Shown: positions 1-10,885, counted from the first letter of the stretch. The stretch: 64,000 nucleotides of DNA from Zasmidium citrigriseum (GCA_002786025.1 NHNW01000038.1:1-64000), one strand, 5' to 3'. Translations and numbers: made by a program. The notes: generated by a model from the letters alone, not told the origin.

Positions 1-78
1 AAAATCTCCGTAGATAGATAGTATTTTTAAAGGGTTCGCGCCCCGAGTTAGTAGATTACCTCGCTCTAATACGGAGAA

Positions 79-101
79 AGCTCTCGTTTTAAACGAGAGC
101 T
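79..101. repeat. Perfect inverted repeat, 11-bp arms
   Basis: AGCTCTCGTTT and its reverse complement are separated by a single T. Related CGTTTAAxACG words recur through the first kilobase (for example near 365, 495 and 836). Confidence 0.7.
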
Positions 102-147
102 TATCTTCTTTATAGTATAAATAGCGAGCTAAATAATATATATATAG

Positions 148-561
148 AGCGAGTTAAGGCTCGGCTTAGGTAATAAAACCGTAGATCCGCTAGTATCGGT
201 ACCCAGGATAGAGGTATTTAAGGATTCGGCTAAGACGAGAACCCTATATACTACTACTACTACTATATCTACGGTTAAGACGAGAAACCTAGATATTAAG
301 AGTATTATACGTAATAATAAGGAGGAGGAGGCTAACCTATTTATAGATAGTATAGGGGATTCGTTTAAGACGTATACCCTATCTACTAGTACTAAAAGCC
401 CTACGGTATCTATCTTATTAGTTAAGACGAGGAAAGTATTTATAATATCGACGGTAGTTATTACTATAGATAATACTACGATAGCTAACTCTACGTTTAA
501 AACGAGCCTAGAAACTAGTAGTTCTATAACGGCGGCGGCGGCGGCGGCGCCTACTAGACGA
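148..561 (+). other. Start-less open frame inside the RIP block
   Basis: From 148 to the stop at 562 the plus strand is open for 138 codons, which is long for DNA so rich in TAA and TAG. It contains no possible start codon. The conceptual product is rich in Thr, Ser and Ile, with a recurring K-T-R triplet and an Ala run from the GCG repeat. It may be the remnant of a coding region in the repeat or a chance product of biased composition. No family recognised. Confidence 0.25.
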
Positions 562-1479
562 TAATATTTTAAACGGTTTACTACTACTACTATTATTACG
601 AGCCTCGGGTAACGTACTTAACGAGATATTATATATTCTTCGAAAGCTAGGTAAATTGCTCCTCTCGCTCTTTAGCCTACGTAGCTTCTCGTTATTAACG
701 AGTTCCTCTTAGAGCTTATTTACTACGAGCCTTCTTTACTAGCTACGCCGCTAGTTATATTTCTAGCTATATTAGCTACGGAGGAATATTCTTATTATTC
801 GTTTTAACCGGAGCCTAGGCTAAGTCCGTAGTATTCGTTTAAGACGGTCGCGCCTATACTATAGAAGGTACCGTAACGTTACGATCTACTAGCTCTACGA
901 AGAGTCGTTTACGATAGTTACCGTAGGTTCTAGTACCTAGGCTAGTCTATCTTCGTACTATACGAGTAAGATTATACTTCGTAATTCCTCGTTTACGACG
1001 CTTAGTCTTAAGAACTCGTATATCCCTAATATACCTCTCCTCTTCTTCCTCTTTAGCTTCTTCGTCTATAACGGTAGTATACTAAAACTTATTAAAATCC
1101 TTCGGGTCTAACGGCTTATTTACCTCGAGTCGTACCTCGATAAGGTAAGAGTATAGCTAGCTAGTTATTCTCGTATATATACCTATATACGGGCGGAGTA
1201 CTCTTATAGTAGTAGTATCTATTTCCTCTTCTTCTAAATCTTCGTTTTTAACGTCTTCTCGCTACTATTGCTTTTTTCGCTAACGACGAGCTACTTATAT
1301 AAGAGAGTATTATTCTAGAGTCTCTCGAATCGCGTACCTAAAGATCTTTCGTTATAAACGATAAAACTTTCTAGGTAAGCTAAGTAGCCTTTCCTCGGTC
1401 TCCGTTAAAAGATACTATATAATTTTAGACGATTAAGTACTCTACTATAGAAGTAACTTTTCGATTAAACTAAGAAGAT

Positions 1480-2720
1480 TAGAGCGTAATATTTAAAGCT
1501 AACGTTTAATAGCGCTATATACGCCTTTAACTCGAGACGTTACTCGAAGACCGTATTAAAGTTCTCGGTTAAGATAAAAAGCTATAAGATACGGTAAGAA
1601 GTCCTTATAGAACTATTCTCGTTAAAGGTATTTGTATCTATCGGGCTAGATCTTCTCGAGCTCTATATATACTTTCTTAAAGGCTTCTTTAGTTAGGGCG
1701 AAGATTATAATCTTAAATATATCTATAAATTTAACCGTCGTATCGTCGTTAATCTAGTTACCCTCTAGATCTTCGGTATCCTTAACTTATAGAAACTCGA
1801 TACGAGTATACGCTATTATATCCTTTTAGAAATACTATAAATAGATACGGATAGAGGTATCTAGAAAGACCGTCTTAATCGTAGAGAGATACGCCCGATC
1901 TCGATTATAAAGTATTATAGAAGGGAATATAATTCGTTCCTTACGAAGAATCTCTCGTATCCGTTAAAAAACCTAGAGGAACTTCGACTCGTCCTTACTT
2001 ATAAGGACTACTAATCTAAGCTAAATCGTTCGGTTTAAACTATAAGCCGTAATAATATTATAAATAGGACGCTTATAGGTATTCGTTTTATACGTATTAT
2101 TAATAAGAAGGTTATATAGGAACCTTCGCTAGAACTCGAGACTATCTAGATAGATAAAGAGGATCCTTTCTAAGTTTTCGTTCTTATCGAGATCCTTCTT
2201 TACCCGAAAGCCTTCTTCTATAAGGCGACTAAGTATAGTAGAGGTAACGCTCTATTTACGAAGGATAATCTACTAGTATTACTATCGGATATTATTAATA
2301 TCCTTTATCGTTTAAGACAAATTAGGGAACTTCCTTTAGATTAAGGCTAATATTTACTTTGGCGTAAGAGAGGCTTAACTTCCTCGAAGAACCTTACTTA
2401 CGAGTTCTTTATTTCGTTTAAAATAACGAGTATTAGCTACTTAGCTAGCTATTCGGAGTAGATAGTTATAATATCGGCTAAGGCGAGTATATATAATCCG
2501 TATTTAGCCGTCCTTTAACTCTCTAACGTACTACAATTTTATTAGATATTATAACTTATATAACGACGTCTTCCGTCGACGCTCTTCTAGCTTCTAGTTA
2601 TTTTAGGTATTACCTCCTCGTCTATAACGTATAACTCTTCGTACGCGGCCTCCCTTATTTCTCGTTAAGTCGATAATAAGCTCGTATCTACGCTCCTTTA
2701 TAAACTAGGTTACGAATACC
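1480..2720 (-). pseudogene. RIP-killed Mutator-like (MULE) transposase
   Basis: Reading the minus strand in one frame, ignoring stops (RIP turns CAG and TGG into TAG or TAA), gives the ordered landmarks of a MULE transposase. First comes a FAR1-like N-terminal zinc region: an E-R-R-Y-E-L-I-I block near 2675-2695, then K-D-G followed by a stop in the place of the usual Trp near 2504-2515, then R-Y-Y-N-Y near 2462-2476 where the family has H-N-H. Next is T-Y-K-T-N at 2081-2095, the conserved block after the first catalytic Asp. Then come D-R near 1895 and V-F-x-D-T near 1860-1878, and finally T-S-R-V near 1530-1541 followed by Y-S-A-I-K, where active copies have H-x-x-x-K. All five sit in the same frame over about 1.2 kb, so damage is by substitution rather than indels. 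Family assignment rests on motif order, not a search. Confidence 0.72.
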
Positions 2721-3305
2721 TTTAGCTCTTAGAACGTTTTAAATATCTCCTCTAGTAGAGGAGGGGCTACGAAGAGTTCCTTAGGTTCGTCTAAAACGTT
2801 AGAGTTATTATTAGATTCGTTACGGCTTCCGCTTAGCTCTTCTTCGTACTAGGCGTTATCTTACCCTTCTTCGTCTTAAACGTTATCTTACTCTTTAGTA
2901 CGGATATCTAATACGTCCTCGTTAAGGATAAGAAGTTAAGGATTAATCTCGCTAGGCTAGGCTAGCTAGCTACGTAGAAAGTCCGCTATATCTTCGTTTA
3001 GATTAAGGAGTTAAAGTTAATTATAGTCGGGCTCGAGGAGCTAGCTACGAAGGATATCTACTACTATATCTTTATCTATATCGAGAAGTTAAGGGTTAAA
3101 GGCTTAAGGATCTATTTAGCTTAGCTAGATTAGCTAGCTACGAAGGACGTTATCTACGAGGAATTACTCGAAGATATCTATATCGAGGTTAAAGTCTTCG
3201 TCTATAGCGAAAGGTTTAAGAGTTAGGGTAGATATAATAGCTTTAGAGAGGTATTCGTTTAAACTAAAGGTAAGGTAAATAGAGATTAAAGGTAGATACG
3301 TCTAT

Positions 3306-3324
3306 ACGCGATTTCAAATCGCGT
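3306..3324. repeat. Inverted repeat at the RIP boundary
   Basis: ACGCGATTT and AAATCGCGT flank a single C. It sits where CpA and TpG steps reappear, so it marks or lies close to the right limit of the mutated repeat. Confidence 0.7.
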
Positions 3325-3330
3325 AGATTA

Positions 3331-4323
3331 CACGATATAGTAGATATAGATAGATATAGTAGAAATTAATACATATAGGAAGTAACGCTCCCTAGCAAAT
3401 CCAGGTGACGCTCCTTAGCAAGTTCGCTTCCATCCTGATTCACGCACATGCATCGTCACCCACAGGCGCGCTTTTAAGACGGGACATCTATATCACTGTC
3501 GAGCCGCAAGGATGACCCTTTCAGAGCCGCAGGACGACCCAGCCTCCAACCAGACCAGGAAAGCTACGCGGTATCCTGCGACATGGTCCTGGAGCGCCCT
3601 CGTCCATATGTGCGGGTCACACATAGCGTTGGGCCGCCCACAGAAGAGGCATGGATTCAAGCGTTCTATGCTCAGAAGCTCGTATGAGACCTGAAAGGTC
3701 AAGCCGTGGTCGTCATAGCCCTCAATGATCCGGCCCGCATTCCAGGACACCGCGACATTCAACCTGATCGTCGTCACTGCAGCTATTCAACCACGGCACA
3801 TGCAGCTGGCGGCATTGAGCCATTTTTGGAGCCGACGGAATGCGTGTGATGAGGCGATCATCAGAGTTTGTTCCGAACAACCACGTCTGACTCGCATGAA
3901 GCTTCTGGCCTCGTGCTTCGCCGCCAGAAAGCGTGCCACCTGGAAACGTTATGTCAGAGAACAGGGTCTCGGCTGAATGTTCGCCGCCAGCTATATGCTA
4001 TAATTGACTCAAAGGCCATGCCTGGAGGACTGGTGAGGTAGGCGGAACGTCCCGGGTCCCCTTCCACTGACTACGATAGACTTTAGAAGACACGCAGACA
4101 ACCGTTACAGCTGCCCGGAACAGCAGTGCCGTCGAAGTGATAGAGGCCTGACTCTGTGATGCTCTTGCGCCTGACACTGAGGGCCCTTCACAGCATGTAC
4201 CCCGTACCTTCTTTATGTAGGACACGGTCCTCTCACAGCTCCCGTTGATACGTTCTCACTGCCACCATCCACGACTTCTTATTCAGGCGTTTACAGCCAA
4301 GCAGATCTTGATGTGTACTTGCA
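3331..4323. other. Transition region, no supported gene
   Basis: Normal base composition returns here. A 94-codon minus-strand frame (3493-3777) has a Cys-rich stretch but no ATG, and an in-frame stop lies just upstream. It could be a decayed exon; no gene is called. The distal part is the upstream region of the rhodopsin-like gene. Confidence 0.5.
3382..3421. repeat. Two near-identical 17-bp direct repeats
   Basis: GTAACGCTCCCTAGCAA (3382-3398) and GTGACGCTCCTTAGCAA (3405-3421) are 23 bp apart and differ at two places. The TA/TG difference is the change RIP makes; the other is C to T. Confidence 0.6.
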
Positions 4324-5878
4324 ATGTCGACATTTAGCGGAGCTAGCCCTGGCAACGCCCGCAATGGTATCTTCGCGGCCGCCGGATTGTTTCTCAGTTG
4401 TGTCTGGATCACACTCTCCCTCCGAATATGGGTTCGTGTATCAATCATCAAGAGATTGGGGTGGGACGATGCAACATTGGTTGTCGCTGCTGTAAGTTCG
4501 AATGCCAGTCACCGCTCACATCGGCGCTGACATTACCACGTCAGATTGTATACACAGGCTACTGCGTTGTGGTCATTATGATTGAAACGGTCGGAGGAGC
4601 TCCTCGGGTCGAAAAACTGAGCGTGTCGGAGCTTTCGCAGCTGCTGGGAGTGAGTCTGTTCGATAGTGATATGTACGGTCGTGGACTGACAATGTGCAGC
4701 TTACCGTGGCCAGCTTCGAGTTGTACATTGCGGCCATGGTCTTCTTCAAGATCTCACTGGCGCTATTCTACCTCCGCTTCATCATCAGGACATGGGAACG
4801 CATCGCTGTGCATGCAACGATCATCATCAGCACTGGATATGGTATCTTCCTCTTCTTCATCGCCCTCCTCAACTGCGGAAACCCATCTCAGTATCTGGAG
4901 AACGAGTTGAAGGGGATGTGTCTGCCAAATAACGCAATCTACGGAATCCAGCTGGCGGGCGCTCTGGTCAACGCTCTGACAGATTGGACATTGGCAATCC
5001 TTCCCATTTTCATCCTGATGAAGGCAACGATGCCAACGCGCGCCAAGGTCAGCGCTGGAGCCGTTCTCTTACTAGGTTGTTGCGGCAGTGTGATCTCACT
5101 TGTCCGAATACAGTACATGAAGGGTCTCCTTCCAGGCCCAAACTTCTTCAATACCGCGATCGACCTCTGCATATGGTCGATCATCGAATGCGGACTGGGT
5201 ATCTCTGCAGCTGCCGCCGCGACTCTACGACCATTATTTCGAAGTCTCAGGAATCACACGAACGTCTTCGTCAGCTTCGGAAGTCGGAACAAGTCTGCCA
5301 TGGACTCTACAAATCCAACCCGCCTCACAGATACTATGTTTGGCGACTGGGGATTTGAACCGTCACAACAGGGGCGTGAGTCGAGTCACACCAGGAGTCC
5401 GAGTTTCTTTAGCATCACGCCAATCTTGAAGAACTCGCGCGTGATGAGCAAGATGGGCATCTCCAGGGAAATGGTCACGGAGCAAGAATTGCATACACCA
5501 TCACAAGCGGCAACGCCAAGTGGACTGATTCGCCAGACGAGCCAGAGAATCAAGGATAGATTGAGCCGCATCGAACAGAACCCGCAGCAGCCCAGCAGGC
5601 CGGACATGGTCCGCCAGTTGAGCGTGCGAGAGAAAGGCATATCTAGACCTGTGCCTCACATCTTTAGCCAGGCACCACCTACACCCACCACAGGCGAACA
5701 CCAGCAAGACCTCATACGAATCGACCATCGACGAAATGGCTCACCGAACTGGGTGCCAAAAGTGAAGCGAACACCAGAACGATCGTCGAATCCCTACTTC
5801 GATTCTCCGAACCCAAATCCTTACTACTATCGATACTCCGCTGCACCGACTTCGCCTGCAGAGGGACGACCCTTCTGA
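4324..5878 (+). CDS. Fungal rhodopsin-like integral membrane protein
   Basis: Three exons, 4324-4491, 4545-4649 and 4700-5878, join in phase to give 482 residues (483 codons with stop). About seven hydrophobic helices fill residues 15-310, with a W-D-D motif after the second helix (G-W-D-D-A), the hallmark of the fungal rhodopsin-like domain found in PTH11/SAT4-type proteins. No CFEM domain precedes it. The C-terminal 170 residues are polar, Pro/Ser-rich and probably cytoplasmic. Members are usually plasma-membrane proteins of unknown ligand, and some act as G-protein-coupled-like sensors. It is the first intact gene next to the RIP block, a typical place for this expanded family. Function beyond the domain is not known. 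Confidence 0.88.
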
Positions 5879-6423
5879 GTTCTTGAAGCGACCTACGATA
5901 CAACGAGCCACGAGACCACAGAACAACGGCTTCGAACTAGAAAAGGAATGTAAGATACGATGTGCATACAATAACGAACTTCAGCATGAAGCCCTCTCGC
6001 GAGGCGACATCGCATGGCGGACCGACCACAACTACACATTTTTTATGTATGTAATAATACCCCATTTTCAGCATCTGCGATTTAGGGAGGAGTCGAGAGA
6101 TCTTTGATGGGAGGTCTTCTGATGAAGTACAAATACGGTTCTTTTTACGTCATGTCTCCTCACTTCTTACGACCAGTCTATTTACCATCCCTGTGCCAGC
6201 TATGGGATTGACATTTTCGTGCCACCGATCTGCTGCGATGGAATGCACAAAAGGTGGAGTCCCTTTGTTTGACAGAGCTTCTGATGCGGAGAATGACGAT
6301 GCATGATGTGTCTTGGTACCACCAAAGATCAGATGCTTCATAAAGCGAAGACCACACTTTCTGTTGTCGTTCCATGAGGAGACGAACTAATCAAGATAGT
6401 CAACCTTCAAAAAGACGCACACT
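5879..6423. other. Intergenic, nothing recognised
   Basis: Downstream region of the rhodopsin-like gene and upstream region of the small gene at 6424. No coding potential seen in any frame beyond short random frames. Confidence 0.6.
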
Positions 6424-6829
6424 ATGACCCAAGAAGAGAGAGCAATGGATAAGGGAGCGTCAGCGTACGTCCACGCATCCGAGCCATCATCAACCATAGC
6501 AAATCGCTAACTTCAAATTGCCACGCAGTACCCTCAAGTCCCAAGACCTTACAGACGGCATCTACGAAGATGCCCGAACAGACTTCTCGAAGGTACGCCT
6601 CAATCCATTCATAAATCAAAATAGGACGACTCAATAACCAACTTCAAAACAGGGTCCCTTCGGTACCACAAGCATGAAAGACGTGGCCTCACAGACCCAC
6701 GTACTCGGAGATGCCGACACAGTCCCAAGCCATGATGCGACGGTCGTCGACCCTCGAGCCCAAGCAGAGGAACAGTGGGTGGCAAAGGAGGCGGCAAAGC
6801 GAGTAGAAAAGATCCTAGGATCGCAATAG
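6424..6829 (+). CDS. Small conserved-looking protein, 93 aa, unknown
   Basis: Three exons, 6424-6464, 6529-6592 and 6653-6829, have clean splice sites: GTACGT..GCAG with a GCTAAC branch, and GTACGC..ACAG. They join to 93 residues starting M-T-Q-E-E-R-A and ending A-K-R-V-E-K-I-L-G-S-Q. The product is hydrophilic, with a short charged C-terminal helix and no signal peptide or membrane segment. Each exon is too short to stand out alone; consistent phase across two canonical introns is the main evidence. No family recognised. Confidence 0.72.
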
Positions 6830-7222
6830 GAGAGTCGATGTAGGACCATGTATTCGATGAGAGATCGATCAATGACAGCGGTCTTTATCGGGATGATGTA
6901 CTATTACCTATTAGTCTTCTATAGCGTTGTAAGAATGCTCGGTTAGGAGATATTGAAACTGCTCGAGTAGTGCTCAGCCGGTTCATGAGTCAAGATGGTA
7001 TAGGGCATGGTCTAGAAGGGCGTGGCTGGCGTTCGTTCCAGCCGGGCAGCGAAAGGGGCTGGAAGTTCCTTCGCGTCTCAAGTTTCGTTTCATTTGTTGT
7101 ATGGTGGCTGCTATGATGATGGCTTTTATCGCCTGCTGGAACGAGTTGTCTCCGCGCAGAATCCGTGGGATAGATCAGCGACGTCGTCTATTCCTAACCT
7201 TCCTGCTGAAAATCGCTTCCGT
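6830..7222. other. Intergenic between convergent genes, nothing recognised
   Basis: About 390 bp between the stop codons of the 93-aa gene and the DUF1993 gene. No feature supported. Confidence 0.6.
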
Positions 7223-7807
7223 TCACATGCCGATCGAACCAATGTAGTCCAGCTTGCCGAGAGGCACACCCTCCTTACGTAGAATGTCGTACGCAGTGGT
7301 CGTGTGGAAGTACACTAGACATCGTCAGAAAGCTGATCTGCCATCCGCCGTGTTCGAAAGGGCTCAAAACTCACAATTGACCATAATAAACTCCTGCACG
7401 AACGACAAGCCCGTAAACTTCCAAGGGTCCCGTCCCGGTGGACCAAACATTATCTCTTTCGAAGCCTTGCCCTCCAACATCTCCTTCGTCACAGTGCTCA
7501 ATAGCTTCTGCATCTCCTCAATCTGCTTGTACATGGCGTCGTACGTATCGACAACCGGGATGTCGGTTGGCGGTGGAGCTCCAGACAGGCCCATTTGCAT
7601 GAAGAAGTAGATGACCATGCGGTAGCAGGTTTGGACTTGGAATGGCAGAGGCTGCATGTCGCCGATGATGCGGGCTTCGACCAGGGTGGAGGTGGATTTG
7701 TTGTTTTCTTTGGCCCATTGTTCCCCCTTCTCGAGACAGTGCTTGAGTTGCTGGATCCGTTTGGTGAAGGTCGGGATGGTGATCTCGTAGAAGGAGACGT
7801 CAGACAT
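7223..7807 (-). CDS. DUF1993 domain protein
   Basis: Exon 1 is 7375-7807 and exon 2 is 7223-7314, with a 60-nt GTGAGT..CTAG intron; the joined product is 174 residues. The whole length matches the DUF1993 family: an N-terminal F-Y-x-x-T-I-P-x-F helix, the central helical bundle, and the C-terminal F-H-T-T-T-A-Y-D-I-L-R followed by V-P-L-G-K-x-D-Y, which is seen only after splicing. The family is a DinB-like four-helix bundle of unknown biochemical role, cytosolic as no targeting signal is visible. It is transcribed divergently from SWC5. Confidence 0.88.
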
Positions 7808-8681
7808 AATGGGAAGAATGTGCTCGTTGGCCTAAATCAAATTTGAAGTTAAGAGAGCACTTGTTCTGCTCGTAGACGGTCGATAGCTTGCAAAGGTCCG
7901 TGGTTGGCGGTGTAGAGCTGTGAGAGTTGTGTGCCTGAACGAGAACAAGATATCGAAGGAGCAGAAAGCTTTCTTTATAGGGTTGAGGCCCTACATCCAA
8001 AAGTATAGCTGTTGCCAGGGCTTTGGAATCGACCATTGAAATGGTCAAGATAGTCAGCCGGACATAGATAGAGTTACTCGAGCCGGGACTTGCAGGTCCA
8101 TTCCGACTCTAAGTCCGCAAGTCAACAGTAGGCAGCTCGATGGAGCTGTTTTGGACATGGGAAGAGCGTCAACGATTGCCCTGTCTTTGAGACAACCTAC
8201 GACCATTTTGGTCAGCATTTGAGGTGGTACGGCCGTCTGCTTCATTGGCTTTGTCATTGAGACTTTCGTGTTCATGAGAATGCCAGGAGAATAACGTCTA
8301 GAGAAGTCTCAATCGAGAAGACCGCCTCGGAATCGGGTGTTGAGTTCACGCGGAGACGAGGGGAGAGAGGGTCTCCGGCATCATGCCGATGGGTAGCAGT
8401 AGCCAGCCTATCTTGCTCAGCTAAGCAGGGACTCGTTCGACGCCTGATGCTGGTGTCGTACTCGCAAATGATCGCTCGTTTGGAAGATTGATTATCAATG
8501 ATGTCGAGATTGTTGGTGTTGGAGAGAAAGGACTTGGAAGTGGGAAATTGAGGACGCGAGGAAGCTTGAAGTCGAAGCCAGTCACGCGAGTCATGCAACA
8601 TCCCCAAGTCCTCCAACTTGCGCTCCCTTTGCAACATAAACATCCACGTTAGAAGTACAGCAGAAAGGCCGCTACCTAATC
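7808..8681. other. Divergent intergenic region
   Basis: Upstream region shared by the DUF1993 gene and SWC5. A 123-codon minus-strand frame (8272-8643) shows no recognisable domain and is not called. No clear TATA box. Confidence 0.5.
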
Positions 8682-9740
8682 ATGGACGACCCGATGGAAG
8701 ACATCGACAAACACTCCGAATCCGGCGAAGAAGAATACGACGAAAACGCCGACGAAGACTTCAACCCAGACGCAGCAAACGCCGAAGCAGAGGAGTCCTC
8801 CTCAGACGACGAGGAACCTGCAGAAAAAGACACCACGAAGAAAGGCAAAAAGTCCAAAAAGCGAAAGCCCGAAGATGATGATCAAGACGTCATAAACGCC
8901 GACCTGGACTCGGGCGACGAGGCCACCATTCAAGAGCGCAAACGTAAGAAGAGAAGGAAACAGGACGAGGCCGCCGCGCAAGATGAGGACAGTGGCGGTG
9001 AGGGAGGGTTTATTCGGACTCGTGCGCAGAGGGTTGCGGAGAAAGAGGAGCGGAAACATAGGAAACGCGCAAGAGATGGGGCGGTCACGATTGATGTTGA
9101 GCAGGTCTGGAAAGATCTCGCCAACGCGCCCATCGGCCGCGCTGCTACTTTCGCTCCACCTGCTCAGCCTATAGAAGGGGATGAGGAGAGCGAGGGAAAC
9201 AAGGAAAATGCGCCAGACAGTACAGCAGCGGCAGGAGACATCGATCCGAATGAACTCATAACCATAAAACGGCGAATAGAATTCGCCGGTGAGATCACAG
9301 AGATCGAAGAACGACATCCGCGCTCCTCTAAAGAAGCCCAGAAATACCTCGCCCAATATCCCGAAGCAGATCCCAGACATGCCTCGAATCACGACCCTTC
9401 TGGACTACAAAAGCCGTTAAAGAGACCCTCTATTTTTGAACCAAACCCGGCTGGAAATGTCAAAGGCGTCGCACCGGAGAAGTTGAGACGACATGCCCCG
9501 ACCAAGACGGAGGGTTTGATGTCGCAGAAGTTGGCGGAGATGAAGAAGAATGCGCAGAAGATGAGTACGGTGCAGAAGAGTCAGTTGGATTGGAAGGGTT
9601 TTGTGGATAAGGAAGGCCTGAGGGATGAGTTGGATGAGTATGGAAAGAGTAAGAGGGGTTTCCTGGCAAGGGAAGCGTTCTTGGATCGTGCTGCTGGGGC
9701 GAGAGAGCAGGCCGCGAGGGATGCGAGGTCGAGGCTGTAA
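8682..9740 (+). CDS. SWR1 complex subunit Swc5 (BCNT family)
   Basis: Single-exon 352-residue protein. Residues 1-170 are strongly acidic then basic, with Asp/Glu-rich stretches and KKRK-type nuclear signals. The C-terminal 80 residues carry the BCNT-C signature: L-D-W-K-G-F-V-D near residue 300, then G-L-R-D-E-L, then G-F-L-A-R-E-A-F-L-D-R near the end. In yeast, Swc5 is the SWR1 subunit that activates histone H2A.Z-H2B exchange; the acidic N-terminal part binds H2A-H2B. Length is close to the family norm (about 300). Acts in the nucleus. Confidence 0.93.
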   Translation: MDDPMEDIDKHSESGEEEYDENADEDFNPDAANAEAEESSSDDEEPAEKDTTKKGKKSKKRKPEDDDQDVINADLDSGDEATIQERKRKKRRKQDEAAAQDEDSGGEGGFIRTRAQRVAEKEERKHRKRARDGAVTIDVEQVWKDLANAPIGRAATFAPPAQPIEGDEESEGNKENAPDSTAAAGDIDPNELITIKRRIEFAGEITEIEERHPRSSKEAQKYLAQYPEADPRHASNHDPSGLQKPLKRPSIFEPNPAGNVKGVAPEKLRRHAPTKTEGLMSQKLAEMKKNAQKMSTVQKSQLDWKGFVDKEGLRDELDEYGKSKRGFLAREAFLDRAAGAREQAARDARSRL

Positions 9741-10104
9741 AGTGAAAGAGAGTTGGTGTTGGTGAGGTGTTGTTGAAGTGCGTGCTGTTGTCAGTGAGGA
9801 TGTTGATATGTTCCAGAGATACCCCAGTTAGTGATCGCCGATACGCGAGGTGAATTCGGAATTGTGTGCGTCTTCACGTGATATGATCTTCATGTGACTG
9901 GCCTTCGCCATTTGAATGTTTGGTTTGATATTCGTGTCAAGCCGTTAAGTACAGCCCCTGGCACTCGATATCAAGCGCGCGAAAAAGTGAAGCAGGTAGT
10001 ATCTCTACCGTGACCTGCCTATCGAGGACACTTGCGAGCCAAGCCTGGCCGCAACCAACCAACACCTTCCATCCATGCTGTAAAGAATCATCCGAACCGT
10101 CCGT
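9741..10104. other. Intergenic between convergent genes
   Basis: Joint 3' region of SWC5 and RPS5; nothing recognised. Confidence 0.6.
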
Positions 10105-10885
10105 CTATCTGTTGCTCTTGGCCACACGCTCCAGCTCGTCCTTCTTCTTGATGGCGTAGGAGTTGCTGCTGCCCTTGGCAGCGTTGATGAGCTCTTCAGC
10201 CAAGCACTCGGCAATGCTCTTGATGTTGCGGAAAGCGGCCTCGCGGGCACCGATGGTGAGGAGGGCGATGGCCTGGTTGACGCGGCGGAGTGGGGAGACA
10301 TCGACGGCCTGGCGACGGACGGTACCTGCGCTGCCGATACGGGTGGAGTCTTCGCGGGGACCGCAGTTGACGATGGCGTCGACGGCGATCTGGATGGGGT
10401 TCTGGTCGGTCATGATGTGGATCTGATGAATGTATTAGTATGTGTGGTGGTGGGTGGAATATTTGGTGCGACGCACAATCTCAAAGGCGTGGGCCACGAT
10501 GCGGACAGCCATGAGCTTCTTGCCGTTGTTGCGGCCGTTCATCATGAGCGAGTTGGTGAGACGCTCGATGATGGGGCATTGCGCCTTGCGGAAGCGCTTG
10601 ACGGCGTACCGACCAGCGGAGTGGGAGATGTAGACGGGCTGTCGGATCTGGATGTAGTCGCTGTTATACCATATCGTCAGCCAACTGCGCTGCCGCCCCG
10701 CACATCGCCACATTGCGACTGCTTTCCATTTCGTCTTGCACGTACGTGAGAGAGATGTCCCGAATCTCGACGTCCTCGTAGCTCCACTTGTTGAAGAGCT
10801 TGGTCGAGCCAATCTCGCTGGTGACGTCCTTTGGAAGGACTGGGTAGGCCTGGACGGCCTCGACTTCGACCTCGCCGTCAGACAT
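10105..10885 (-). CDS. RPS5: 40S ribosomal protein S5 (uS7)
   Basis: Exons 10746-10885, 10477-10660 and 10105-10422 join to 213 residues. The 85-nt first intron splits the Thr codon just before D-Y-I-Q. The product matches eukaryotic S5 throughout: [17 protein letters not shown], then [19 protein letters not shown] and the C-terminal [14 protein letters not shown]. It binds the 3' domain of 18S rRNA in the small-subunit head near the E site. The fungal length (about 212-225) is normal. The short variable N-terminus is acidic. Confidence 0.97.

Larger units (their letters stand above)
1..3330. mobile_element. RIP-saturated repeat block containing a MULE fossil
   Basis: The block is very rich in TpA, keeps many CpG steps, and contains only a handful of CpA or TpG dinucleotides by eye, against normal frequencies from about 3340 onward. 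This is the signature of RIP acting on CpA on both strands until few targets remain. Because TpG is lost, ATG, GTG, CTG and TTG are almost absent, so start-codon-based gene finding is blind here. The left end of the element lies outside the window. A GCG run sits near 531-548. What can be recognised inside is a transposase fossil on the minus strand, listed separately. Confidence 0.85.

Noticed and set aside
1..3330. Telomere or subtelomere
   Set aside because: No TTAGGG-type repeats; the composition is explained by RIP of a transposon.
3493..3777. 94-codon minus-strand frame with a C-x2-C-x6-C stretch
   Set aside because: No ATG, an in-frame stop just upstream, no recognised family; perhaps a decayed exon.
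8272..8643. 123-codon minus-strand frame upstream of SWC5
   Set aside because: No domain, composition like random sequence, lies in a promoter region.
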